A stretch of 64,000 nt of DNA from assembly GCF_016801865.2 (NCBI RefSeq), contig NC_068938.1, forward strand, positions 75,532,701 through 75,596,700, read 5' to 3'. A program made the position numbers and the translations under genes. The number at the start of each line of letters is the position of its first letter. Position 1 is the first letter of the stretch. Below, piece after piece: positions 47,633 through 58,660 of the stretch. This stretch comes from Culex pipiens pallens (Eukaryota > Arthropoda > Insecta > Diptera > Culicidae). The notes beneath the pieces are model-generated. The model saw only the letters and a list, made by a program, of their open reading frames with translations, made no database searches and was not told where the DNA came from.

Positions 47633-47634
47633 TA

Positions 47635-50600
47635 CAATAAAACTTTAGAAAAAAGGTTAGGTCAGGTCATTAAAAGGTTATTAAAAGTCAAATTCCATTA
47701 AAATTGGAATTTTAAGATTCAAAGTTTGTTCCTTAATTTTTCGAGCCAAACATAACTTTTCAAAACTATATCTAACTTGCAAACGGCGAATCTTTAAAAA
47801 AAATCCTGCCATTTTTTGAATTTAAATTTGACACTGCATCTAAAACTGATTTTCATAAAAATGGTCAAGTTTGAAAATTGAGAAGTTGTCAGAAGCAAAC
47901 TCATGGGAAATTGGACAAGCTTTCCGGTAAAAATATTTTCGAGACTGAAAAATCTTGTCTGTCATATAGAAAATGCCAAAAACCACCAAAAAAGCTGTTT
48001 TTTCAACATTTTTATTTTTAAAACCGCTGTAACTTCGCAAGGATTGGACTAAGGACAATGGTCAATATGGAGACTTTTAAGTAAAATTGTCTGGAAAATC
48101 AATTCCCACTATCGGCTTTTGAAAATGTTGACGTTTAGACCACTTTTCAAAATAACAGTTTTAGCTAATGATTTTTTTTTTTAATTTTTTTTATGAGAGA
48201 CATACAATCCTGCATTTTTCGTGAGTCTTTTTGTAACCTTTTAGGCTATTGCCTCAAAAACTTTGAACGAAAAAAAAATCGTTACTTCACCTTAAAATTT
48301 ATCTTTTAAACATAAAAATTAAAAAATCCCATAGAAGTGGCATGTATTTTTCTTTCAGTGTATTTTTTCCAGAAAGCCCGTCCAATTTCCTACAAGTTTG
48401 TCTTTGACCACTTTTTGATACGATGCAACGGCTTTGAGTTACAGTAATTTTCAAATACAAAAATATTTAAATTACTTACGCCCTTCACGAATATCATTTT
48501 CGAGTACAATTGGCTCCATATACACAAAAATGGCTTACATAAGCCTAGAGTAACATGTTTACAAAGTTTCCTTGAAATCGGAGAGGGTCGGGTACAAAAG
48601 TACCAGAAAAATTCCTGATTTGAGATGGAATTGCTCATACCTAAAATCGGTTAGAATGGAGCGAAGTTATGATTTTTTAAAAAAAAGTAGTTTTTGTGAA
48701 AATCGACGAAAATGGCAATTTTTCGGACCACCCTAACACGGTGTAGATCACCCAAATGGCCGAACAAAAAAATAAGGGTCTAATTAGGAACCCCCACAAA
48801 AATTTGGAGCCAAATCGAAGCACTTGTTTTTTCTTTAACTTTCATATGTTTACAAAAAAAACTATTTTTAAAGATACTTCAATGTATGGGTTGATATAAA
48901 AATTAAAAATAAATACGAGTTGTAGTAAAATGTGAATAGTTTTTTAAATACAACGTAAAAGATGAATTTTGAATTAATTTCAGCTGATTGGGCTAACGTT
49001 ATTCAGAACTTCTGTAGCGTTCTGATTTTTTTCCGTCTTTTTTCACATTCAACGATATAAACATTGAAATTGATTTAAGATGAATAACTCTTAATTTTTA
49101 GAATAAACAATTTGAACCTCTGAATATGAAACCCAAAAATATGAAACATTTCGGATGTTGCCAAAATGAGGACGTAAATGTTGTCAGACGGGAGGGCTCT
49201 TTTTAACTATTTCAGAATAAATACAACGACAGCGACTAGTCAACAGTCCATAAATGACCCATAGTCGTACTAGCTAACATAATCGTTCATTGTTCACAAA
49301 GGGTCATTTGAAACACCTGCCACTAATGCCCAAATAACATTCCTAGAGCCGACTTCCAAATCCTCCCCCCTCACCCCTCCTCGTGGGAAGTAATTAGCTC
49401 TCATTGAATCCAATTGCCATCCGAAAAGGAGCAATCCAAGCCAAGGGTTCAGTTGACCCCTTAGCAGTCACCAGCGCTCAAGCCCCCTTTCCCGCGGGGG
49501 TCAAGTACCGTGCCAAAATTACCGCATTGTGTCTAACGCCATTGCCGTAATGACATGGAATCAACCAAATTTGTTGTAGGTACGTCGTACACGAGTCGGT
49601 CAGCTTTCTAGCTTACAGCTTTCTTTTTCGGAGGAGGGCGCTCAACAACCTGGAACCTGGGCGTTTGGGTACTTGTTCGAGGAGGCCACTTTGCCTCCGC
49701 CGTCCAGACACCCCAGGTAATTCTACGTGGGTTGTCGTGTGAAAACATTTCTCCACCTCCCCCCAGCAAACCCCAGACTCTCGTTTTTCATCTCTCCACA
49801 ATACATTACCATACCATAGCGCCTGAGCTGGGCCACCCCGTAATCGCAGTATCCGCGGCGGACGCCAACCCTGTGCCAAAGTGTGCTCCGGGGCGGTACC
49901 GGCCACCGGATTTCAGCCCCAAAACAAAATGGTTCCCCCTACTTCACCGCCGAGGTTCACCGGAAGCCATTTGCAGGTGAATTGTTAAGGGGAGGGTGTG
50001 GGGAGGGCTGGCTGAAAAAACTACTTTGTGGACATGAATTTACGGCGGCGGGAAAATCAATATTTGCTGTTTGTGTAAAATTTATAGGTCTGTAGTGAAC
50101 CAGTTTACGGTGGGGAAAAAATTTGGTTGGTAAGGTTGAGGAATATAAAGCGGGGGAACGGAGGGGAAATTTATAGTAACGGTGTTTGATTATTGTAACG
50201 TGTCAATTCTTTCTCGTTTAAAATTAGCAAATTAATTCATGGCTCTTTTATTGTGGGTCGAATTGCGTTTTGATTGTACAATTATGTTTAATGATTGTAT
50301 TTCTAATAAATTTATGGGGTTGCGTAAAAAGATAAAACATATAGATTTAGTTGACCTTTCATCTCATGCTGTATCAAAGTGAAACATTTATAAATCAAAT
50401 TGATTGTTCACAGGATTTAAATTTTTTTTTGGTCATATGAAACATATCATTAAATTTTCAATACGAGTTTACTAGCTGCTCGTATGTGAAGAAAATGCAA
50501 TCAACGCTCAATTATCGAAATATCCTGTTTTCCAAAGTTTGTGTATCCGAAACTCGTCATTGAAATTTTGGATAACAGAATAAAATAAACATCTTCAATC

Positions 50601-50647
50601 TTGCCGCAATCTTGGATTAAATATCCTAGTATCATTTTTAGGCTTTT
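47635..50647. other. Mixed repeats and a unique GC-richer island, no gene seen
   Basis: From 47640 to 48900 there are fragments of dispersed AT-rich repeats. From about 49190 to 50170 the sequence is GC-richer and looks unique; the 97-codon minus-strand frame there (49613-49906) has no recognisable domain. A diverged pogo-like scrap (TTATCGAAATATCC, GTATCCGAAACTCG) is visible at about 50505-50585. Confidence 0.4.
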
Positions 50648-52085
50648 TTGCCTTCCTCACTGAGGTAAGGCTATAATTAGGGTTAGTGAAATTTCACGAT
50701 TTCGCGGACAGCGTGAAATCCGCGAAATTTGGCTTTTTCCGTGAAATCCCGTGAAATTTTATGTTTGTGTGAAAATGTAACGATATTTCTTATAATAATT
50801 TATCAAACTCAAATAGGAATGAAAATAATCTTATAAACAACTGTTGAATTACGCGAGTGAATACCCTGGTATAATTACTAATATAAGGTATTTTTGACGA
50901 TTTTGTTGACGGCGTGAAATTCGTGAAATTTATCAATTTCCTCAAATCATTTTTTTTAAATAACAACACCGTTATATCATCCATAAAGACATATTAAAGT
51001 AAATTTAATTAGATTTCAATTGAAAAGCATGCTACGTATCATCTAAAGAATTGTTCAGTTTTTTCAGTTTCTTTTAGAAACTAACTAAATTTATTAATAT
51101 CTTCATTCGCTGCAATACAAATTTTACTGCTATTTTATTTGAAACGAAAAAAAATTAAATAAAAAAAATGAAGAGTATTTTTTAAAAACTTTTAAAAACA
51201 TTTCAGATTTTTGTTCTGAGTCCTGTTTAATTTTAACGATATTTGCTTTAACGATATTTTTTAAGAAATACTACATTTTATGTTTTCTGTTCCTATTTGG
51301 AATAAAAATTTGGACTTCGTTGCAAATCACATTATTTTGGCCTATTGACTTAAAATTTAATTTTTGATAAGTGAGATGAAAACTTTAAAAAATATTTTTA
51401 ATGTGCTAAATGTCGCTGAAAATTAAAATTATTTTACTCTTTATGGCTGGACAAGATTTTTAAATCTTGGTTTGATATGAAATTTAAAAAAAAAGTAAAA
51501 TGATAAAACAGAAGCAAATCAGCAAAAATTTTTTAGCAGTTAAGCAGTTCAGTAAATGAGAATACGCATGCCCTAGATTTTGTTTCAAAAAATATATAGA
51601 GCTCATCCATAAACCAGAATAACATATAATGAAGCATAAAATATAGTTTTTGTGATTTAAACATAAGATTATCAGAGTTATTTTTACCTTTTCCACGTTC
51701 CGCGAAATTTGCGTGAAATTTGGTGTTTTGAAATTGAGGTCCCCGTGAAATTTGCAATTTTCAAGCGTGAAAAATCACTAAGCCTAGCTATAATCCTGCT
51801 CTAAAAATGAACTTTTTATCAAAAGCTCGAAGACCCACCTTCATGTGTACATATCTACTTAGAATCGAAAACTGAACAAATGTATGTGTGTGTGTATGTG
51901 TGTTTGTATCTATGTATGTGGCCAAAATTCTCACTGTGTTTTCTCAGCACTGGCTGAACCGATTTTGACCAAACCAGTTGCAATCGACTTGGTATAGGGT
52001 CCGCTATTGAATTGTTTGAAGTTTCGATAACTAGTTCAAAAGTTATGTGTAAAAATGTGTTTTCACATATATCCGGATCTCATTT
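50648..52085 (+). repeat. GCCTTCCTC-family element split by a hAT insertion
   Basis: The first 30 bases (TTTTTGCCTTCCTCACTGAG, then GTAAGGCTATAAT) lie left of the hAT element. The rest resumes at 51787 with GCTATAATCCTGC, AAAAATGAACTT, CACCTTCATGTGTACATAT, (TG)n, GCACTGGCTGAACCGAT and GTGTTTTCACATATATCCGG. Same order as in 27283-28015 reversed. Non-coding. Confidence 0.8.
50678..51786. mobile_element. Non-autonomous hAT-type element, 1109 bp
   Basis: A perfect 8-bp duplication GCTATAAT (50670-50677 and 51787-51794) flanks ends TAGGGTTAGTGAAATTTCAC and, reversed, TAGGCTTAGTGATTTTTCAC. GTGAAATTT and CGCGAAATTT words cluster near both ends, like subterminal binding sites. The interior is AT-rich without a transposase. 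Confidence 0.92.
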
Positions 52086-52739
52086 ATATGCATTAGGGTG
52101 GGTACGTTTTTCAAAAAGTTCTCCGATTAAGTTCTAGTACGGTTCCCCTTTTAGGGACTGTCATGCCAAATATCAGCTCATTTGGTTGTAAACTGGCTGC
52201 GCGCATCAGGGTTAAAGTTTAAATGGGAATTACTATGGGAAATTTAAACTTATTGTTCAAACGCTCCTACAGGTCTGGGAAAATCACGCGCCAACTTCTG
52301 GTATGGTCAGGCCTATGGGGAATGGTCTGGAGAACACTTTTCCCGAAGAGAGCACACGGATTCGTTGTACCTAGAGCTGGCGCATCGGCAAACAATCCGG
52401 AATCAACGGTTTTCCCTGAAAAAGCATCAAATTTTCCTTAGCATGCTATGAAAGCTTGATGCAGACCGCGACGCCATACGTCAGACAGCTGCCACGTGTG
52501 TGAGAAACGGCTGGAATATTCAATTGCAAACCTTCTTTGAACTAGAAAATAATCATTTATCATATATTAATCAATTAAAAATATATTTTTAAAATGTATT
52601 TAACGACTAAATTACATTCAATGTTTTTTTTTCATTAGTATAGAATTTGGAGGCATATGAAAATTTGTTGCAAAATAAAGAACTTTAGCATACGTAAATT
52701 TTAAACTATATCTTTGAAAAGTATATAAAATAATATGTA

Positions 52740-52975
52740 TGATATTGAAAGAGCTAGGCATCTAGTGGATTTGAACACTAAAATTTCAACAATTTTCCTG
52801 AATTCTTTATTAATAATTCCGATCGATCACTAAGTATAGAACTGTTTCACTATTTTTACAACCAAATTTGAATATGTATTTTTTTTTTCAATTTCGGAAA
52901 CCCGAAGAAAATATAAAAAAATCTCGGGATTCAGGAACTGCCGGCTTTTGAAAATCCCGTACTCTAGTGGTTTGA
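52740..52975 (-). repeat. CCCGGG-family hAT-like fragment
   Basis: Matches the segment at 40105-40368 in word order (CTAGRCAT, AACTGTTT, CCAAATTTGAAT, TTTCAATTT) but the terminal CCCGGG words have decayed (TCTCGGGATTCAGG). Confidence 0.45.
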
Positions 52976-53528
52976 GTTAGAATCTGGTTTTAATCAAACC
53001 GTTTTTTTTTATTCATATGACAGTTTGTCCATTATTAATTTCAATTTAAGTAATAAGTTGTCAGTACTCATTAAGACTGCTGAGAAATCCGATTGTTTTT
53101 ATTCAATTTCTATGAAAAGGTTGAACTCATACAAAACAATATAAATGGACCCAAAACAAAGTAAAAACAACCAGTCTATCTTGCTTGTGTCATTTGATGT
53201 TTGTCAAAACGTGATACTTGTCTTATTTATGTAATTCTCGAAATTTTAATATCAGGAATAACTTTATGAAACGACTGAAAACACTTATTTTTATCATTTT
53301 CAAATGCGGAGCTTAATTTTATTTTGATAGATCAGATAAATTTATCACAAAAAAAAATATTTTTGTTACCAAGATATCAGTGATCAAAAAAGGAGTGCAA
53401 ATCACTGAGAATATCACCAAAAGTACTTTTTGAATAAACAATTTTCCATTGGTAAATTTATTTATTTTTTCGAAAAAACTTAGTTTTTAGCAAATATCCA
53501 TAGCTTGGATAAACGTTTTTGCCCTTTG

Positions 53529-53692
53529 GGACCATCCATAAACCACGTGGACACCTTAAGGGGGGGGGGGGGTATATCGATTTGCCACGCTCTGTACAAA
53601 AAAGTTTTTTTTGTATGGACAATTGTCCACGAGGGGGGGGGGGGGGGGTGTTGGAATTTCCAAAAAAATGTCCACGTGGTTTGTGGACCATT
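53529..53692. mobile_element. Small MITE with GGACCATCCATAAACCACG ends
   Basis: GGACCATCCATAAACCACG on the left is mirrored by CGTGGTTTGTGGACCAT on the right, each continuing into a GTGGACA word. Two long G runs lie inside (53560-53572, 13 G; 53633-53648, 16 G). A lone copy of the same terminus (GGGACCATTCATAAACCACG) is at 63909. No target duplication resolved. Confidence 0.7.
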
Positions 53693-54084
53693 TTCAGAAT
53701 TTTCAGAAAATATGACATTTTATCGCTCCTTAAAAATTGAAAAATAATTTATTTTTTTATAATGATTTTCATTGACTTTGCTGAGACACAAAATCGATTA
53801 AAAAATCCATCTAAAGTTACAGATTTTTTTATTTTCAGATGAAATTTTCGTGTGTTCAGCTGCCATATTTGAATGAAAACTTATAAGGGAAAAAAAACTT
53901 TTTCGGCCTAACAGAAAGTATTCAAAAAGTTTCAGCTGAATAAAAAAAAAAAGCAAAATAAAACTCAGATGTCCGAAATCTCCGAGAAATGCTTGTTTTC
54001 GTTATTATTTTGGTCTCTTATAAATTTAAATTTTGACAGGTAAAACTCAAGTTAAAATCGATTTTTTCGATAATGACTGGTGAC

Positions 54085-54786
54085 TAGCGTGGTTCACGTT
54101 TCTATGAAAAAGACAAAAGTTGTTATTTTGTCTTGCATCAACCGGAATTTCGTTCTTTTATGTCCCCAGAAGCACTCCTGAAAATTTGAGCCCATTTGGT
54201 AAGGTCTAGGAGCTCCAGTTTTAATTTGAAATTTATATGGGATTTTGATTTATTTTCCATGGGAAACTATCTTTTTTTACATTGTATTAGGATTTTTTTT
54301 TATAAATCGATGAAATGACTTGATTCTTATAGTAGGAGATAGGTTTTGAACTGGGGAACAACTTTGTAGAACATACCAACATGCTAGGAAGTGACCCTTT
54401 AAAGATACAGATACTTTTAGGTGGTGGCTTTTGAAGGGGCCAGCCACCATCTAAAAGTATCTGTATCTTTAAAGGGTCACTTCCTAGCATGTTGGTATGT
54501 TCTACAAAGTTGTTCCCCAGTTCAAAACCTATCTCCTACTATAAGAATCAAGTCATTTCATCGATTTATAAAAAAAAATCCTAATACAATGTAAAAAAAG
54601 ATAGTTTCCCATGGAAAATAAATCAAAATCCCATATAAATTTCAAATTAAAACTGGAGCTCCTAGACCTTACCAAATGGGCTCAAATTTTCAGGAGTGCT
54701 TCTGGGGACATAAAAGAACGAAATTCCGGTTGATGCAAGACAAAATAACAACTTTTGTCTTTTTCATAGAAACGTGAACCACGCTA
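54085..54786. mobile_element. Near-perfect 702-bp foldback element
   Basis: The two arms (54085 to about 54427 and about 54443 to 54786) are reverse complements with hardly a mismatch, separated by a loop of about 15 bases near 54435. Ends are TAGCGTGGTTCACGTTTC on both sides. The 8-bp duplication CTGGTGAC (54077-54084 and 54787-54794) is perfect. A transcript would fold into one long hairpin. No coding frame of its own. Confidence 0.95.
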
Positions 54787-54794
54787 CTGGTGAC

Positions 54795-57024
54795 TTTTCC
54801 TTTTCACATTTCAAAAATAAATTTCGCAAAATGTCATTTAATCCTTTCATGCCAAAATCAAAATTTTCTAAAGTACCCTATAATTTTTGTATGCTTCTAG
54901 GGATTATTTTCCCATCAATAACTAAGAAAATATTTTTTTGATAATTCAGGCCTGAAAGGGTTAAACATTTTTTCGACATCCAATTTTATTGCTTTGGTTG
55001 GCTTTTGTTAACTTATAAAAATTTAAGCATTTCAAAAATTTTATTGAATTAGAGAAAAATATATTTTGGAGCATTCATTTTTTAGAATGAAGAGAAATAT
55101 AAAAATTTCGAAATTTGATAATCTGAAGGACTTTGAATAAACGAGTACAAACTGTATTCCCATTTTTCAAATTTTTGAATTTCTAATCAATTTTGATTTT
55201 TTTAGCTTTTAGACCGATGCTAATGTTTTTAAATAATGAAAATACTGTGTGACTGCGGTGTGGTTTTTTATGGATGATTTCTTTTACTACTATAATTTTT
55301 TTGTTACTGACATGATAAATTTAACAAATAAAATAAAAATATAAATTCTCAGGAGCGCTTAACCTGTTGGATTTAATTTTTGTTTCATATGAATGAAATA
55401 CTATGTAATATTACAAGCATAAATATGTGGTCGAAGATTGTTTAAGGTTGACGACGAGGAATCTTTCAATAGAGATCACACAGACCATGTTGTTGAGAGA
55501 ACAATTTGATTTGATTTGAGTGCCACTGTAATTTTTTTAAATGAAACTTTAAACATTTATCCATGCTACATTTTGATCCTATTGAAACTTGTCGAGAAGT
55601 GAGTATTTTTTTGTTATTAAATCTGTCTATAGAGATTAGACGATTACTTTTTTAATTATTTCATTTGGATTCTGATTGATCATAATTTGATGCTTTTGTT
55701 ACATGTATAGCGTACCTTCATTCATAATTTTACCTAATTTTATCCTTTCTTGTGACGATTCCCAGCAGCACCTGTTTGGATGTGTGCTTTTTTGGCAACC
55801 AAACATACTTTTTTCTCGCAATACCCTCATAACAACCATCCCTAATGAGCCGTTACCGGAGCTGCTCGACCCAGTTTATCCTGTTGGATTAAAGTTGCCT
55901 CACCTCGTCATGACTCCAACCCTGACGTCAGGTAGCACCGCTACTGCTGCCACCAGAGTCCCGTTTTTAATATTCACACAGCTTTTATGAACCAAAAATG
56001 AAATCATAAACTTTGCAAAACCTCATAAAAAATACGCCAACATCGAGCGAACGCGATCTCGTTTGGCACTGGCCAACTTCAGCAAACTGGCCAATAACGG
56101 TTCCAACGGAGCGCGCCATCAGCTTCTGAATTAGGTGCCAACGCCAACGCAGTTTTGGCCAAACGTTTTTAATTGAGGTACTTTTTTATGAAGAAATAGA
56201 TTATTAATAACGCGCGACGTGCAACTTTATGTACGCGGGGAGCAATAAATTAAGCAAAAAGCTCCCAACATTAACACTTTCCATCAAGAGCTCTGCTGTG
56301 TGTAGGGGAGAAAATCCGGACTTGACCTGGTCTGTAGTGGGGGAGTGAAGTCACACACGGAACGTCCCGACACGGCAAGGTCCTGCCACGTCAGGTCATT
56401 TTTCATCCGACCCTGGCATCAATAAAATCGTACCTAATCGAAATCGAAAGCAATTTGATTAGGTTTTTTCGCTTCTGCCTTTTTCAGGGTTGGAAGGATG
56501 TGTGTGCGGCACGAAAGATCCTGTCCAGTTTGTAGGTCCTTGGCCCGGAACAGCTGTCCCGAGCATGGGTTGAAGCTGCACACGCCCACACGCCATCTAA
56601 TTGGCACAGTGTTGCGTTAGTGTGATTTTCCAGATAATCACTTGAACAATTTTATTTATTTCATAAAATTTGTCGTTTCTATATTTTCTGATAACTTTAA
56701 CAATTAAAATAGTGTATTTTAGACATTTGACTCACTGTTCCAAAATCCAACCAGACCCTGCTGGGACAATTTGATAACTACAGCAAACTGATTTTAATAT
56801 TGACGAGCGAAAGGTTCATTAATCACATGCTATAGCAAACAATAAATTAAACTACAAACAGAACGTCAAGCAGTGATGCCAGATAAACTCCACCACCCTC
56901 CCGTTCGAAGTTTCAACCAATTTTCGCCACTGGCCACCGCTCTGAAACGTGCCCTTTCGGGTTCTGCGGCGGAAAAAGGCAATTTGCTCTCACCCCTTGC
57001 AGCACGGCGAGGGAAAAAGGGATC
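54795..57024. other. Non-coding stretch, no gene seen
   Basis: AT-rich to about 55700, then a GC-richer, apparently unique part (55700-56640 and 56870-57024). A 95-codon plus-strand frame (55703-55990) shows no domain. It is the original target region of the LINE that follows. Confidence 0.4.
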
Positions 57025-57039
57025 AAGCTCGTTTCTCTC
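57025..57039 (+). repeat. Left target-site duplication of the jockey-clade LINE
   Basis: AAGCTCGTTTCTCTC is identical to 61543-61557 beyond the poly(A) tail. Six extra bases (TCTCTC, 57040-57045) separate it from the presumed first base of the element, perhaps by slippage in the CT tract or by untemplated addition. Confidence 0.92.
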
Positions 57040-57043
57040 TCTC

Positions 57044-57078
57044 TCAGTGTCTTGCGAACCTTCGTGGTGAACGGACAC
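57044..57078 (+). promoter_or_regulatory. Internal RNA polymerase II promoter: Inr plus DPE
   Basis: TCAGT (57044-57048) matches the arthropod initiator. Counting its A (57046) as +1, GGACA occupies +28 to +32 (57073-57077), which is the exact DPE position and fits RGWYV. No TATA box precedes it. Downstream-only promoters of this kind let jockey-type LINEs carry their promoter into each new copy. Assignment is from sequence and spacing only. Confidence 0.75.
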
Positions 57079-57136
57079 TAGAGCTGCGGTATTTTTTACT
57101 ACCTAAGCTCAGAGTTATTTCAAAACAAAATTCACA

Positions 57137-57193
57137 GTCTTTTTAAAGACTACCTGAGTTATTTTCCAAAATTCTAAACAGTCTTTTCAAGAC
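57137..57193 (+). promoter_or_regulatory. Two small hairpins in the LINE leader
   Basis: GTCTTTTTAAAGAC (57137-57150) and GTCTTTTCAAGAC (57181-57193) can each form a short stem in the RNA leader. Their repeated form suggests a role in translation or packaging, but this is only a suggestion. Confidence 0.4.
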
Positions 57194-57262
57194 TAACCCC
57201 ACCTGAAATTTTGTTGTATTTTACAAACGAAGCCATCTTTTTAAGAGAACTTTGCTTGCAAA

Positions 57263-58660
57263 ATGCGTCAAAACAAAGGTAAACGCAAATCTTCTGAAGA
57301 TTTGGTCGTTACGTCGGTGAAGCGTTTGAACGCTAAACCGGCTAACGGAAACAGAAAAAGAAAACAGCCTCTTCTGAGGTCTGATTCTGATTCTGAATGT
57401 GAGGTCAATCCTCCAATTCCATTGACAAACAGTTTCGGTGTTTTATCCGAAACTGATGACAAAGAACCTTCTCCTCGTACTGAGCCTTCTGCCGTCGAGA
57501 AACGAGTAAAGGCTCCGCCAATTGTAGTGACTTCCGTCTCCGATTTGGCCAGCTTTCGAACGCAACTGAAGAATTGCAAGGAAACTTGCAATTTGAAAGT
57601 TTCGTTCCAGCTTGGTCGAAGAGGAGAATGTCGCTTGTTGACGGAATCTTTACAAGATCACCAAACTTTTGTTGGTTATTTGAAAAACCACAAACACAAT
57701 TTCTACACGTATGAGACCAAGAATGCTCGTCCATTCAAGGTGGTCTTGAAAGGTCTCTCCAACGACTTGTCGGTAGATGAGATCAAAAACGAACTTAAGG
57801 TGTTGCTTGGCTTTGCCCCATCCCAAGTAATACCGATGAAGAAAAAATCAAACGGGAATATTTCTCGCTTTGGTTTGACTTCACAATTTTATCTGATTCA
57901 TTTCAACAGAAATGAAATCAACAATTTGAAACTTTTGGACAAAGTACAGTTTTTGTTCCATGTACGGGTAAAGTGGGAGCATTTTAAGAAACATGGCGGT
58001 AATGGCCAGAATCTGACCCAGTGCCGGCGTTGCCAGGCATTCGGTCACGGTACTGATCATTGCGCCATGGTTCCAAAATGCATGGTTTGCGGGGACTCTT
58101 CTCACGACAAGGACAATTGTCCCGTGAAAGAAGTCACCCAATTTAAATGTGCAAATTGTGGTGGAAATCACAAATCAAATTTTTGGGATTGCCCCATCAG
58201 AAAAAAGGTTTTGGATTCTCGTGCTAAGCATCAGCCGAAATCCAAACCGAAATTTTCTCAAAGTCAGGTTGTACCTTCATCTTTAAATCAAACGTTCGTG
58301 CTGTCTCACTCGAACAATTCTAGAAATACCCCTACCGTGGAAAAGTTAGGTAACAACAATGGCATTTCTTATGCTAACGTCGTTTCGGGTTCATCCACGA
58401 ATTTTAAATCCTCTACCAATCTTTCTGAAATTGGCCAGGTACCTCAAATTTCATTTGAAAATGTTTCTGCTGGCAACGCTTTGGGATCTTCTGATCTCGG
58501 CGATGTTACGTTTGAAAAAATGACTTTTTTGCAAAACTCACTGTTTGGTTTGATTCAAACAATGAGTAATGCTACATCCATGATGGAAGCAATCCAGATT
58601 GGATTAAAATTTGCGAATGATGTTGTTCTTACCCTGAAGTTTAATCATGGATCTAAGTAA
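57263..58660 (+). CDS. ORF1 gag-like RNA-binding protein of the jockey-clade LINE
   Basis: A 465-residue nucleic-acid-binding protein expected to coat the element RNA and form the ribonucleoprotein that is carried to the chromosome. The head (residues 1-60) is basic and Ser-rich (KGKRKSS, NGNRKRKQP). A PRE_C2HC-like region lies at about 150-230 (VVLKGLSNDLSVDEIKNEL). Three CCHC zinc knuckles follow at about 254-267 (CRRCQAFGHGTDHC), 273-286 (CMVCGDSSHDKDNC) and 296-310 (CANCGGNHKSNFWDC). The tail is Ser and Asn-rich. The ATG at 57263 is the first in the leader followed by an open frame. The stop overlaps the ORF2 start by 14 nt. It is intact, unlike the ORF1 remnant at 5.6-9.1 kb, which has the same domain order. 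Confidence 0.95.
   Translation: MRQNKGKRKSSEDLVVTSVKRLNAKPANGNRKRKQPLLRSDSDSECEVNPPIPLTNSFGVLSETDDKEPSPRTEPSAVEKRVKAPPIVVTSVSDLASFRTQLKNCKETCNLKVSFQLGRRGECRLLTESLQDHQTFVGYLKNHKHNFYTYETKNARPFKVVLKGLSNDLSVDEIKNELKVLLGFAPSQVIPMKKKSNGNISRFGLTSQFYLIHFNRNEINNLKLLDKVQFLFHVRVKWEHFKKHGGNGQNLTQCRRCQAFGHGTDHCAMVPKCMVCGDSSHDKDNCPVKEVTQFKCANCGGNHKSNFWDCPIRKKVLDSRAKHQPKSKPKFSQSQVVPSSLNQTFVLSHSNNSRNTPTVEKLGNNNGISYANVVSGSSTNFKSSTNLSEIGQVPQISFENVSAGNALGSSDLGDVTFEKMTFLQNSLFGLIQTMSNATSMMEAIQIGLKFANDVVLTLKFNHGSK

Noticed and set aside
49613..49906. 97-codon minus-strand frame in a GC-richer island
   Set aside because: No domain, no paralogue, overlapping frames on the other strand, and composition explained by local GC content.
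54287..54490. 67-codon minus-strand frame
   Set aside because: It lies across the loop of the foldback element and is a by-product of the inverted arms.
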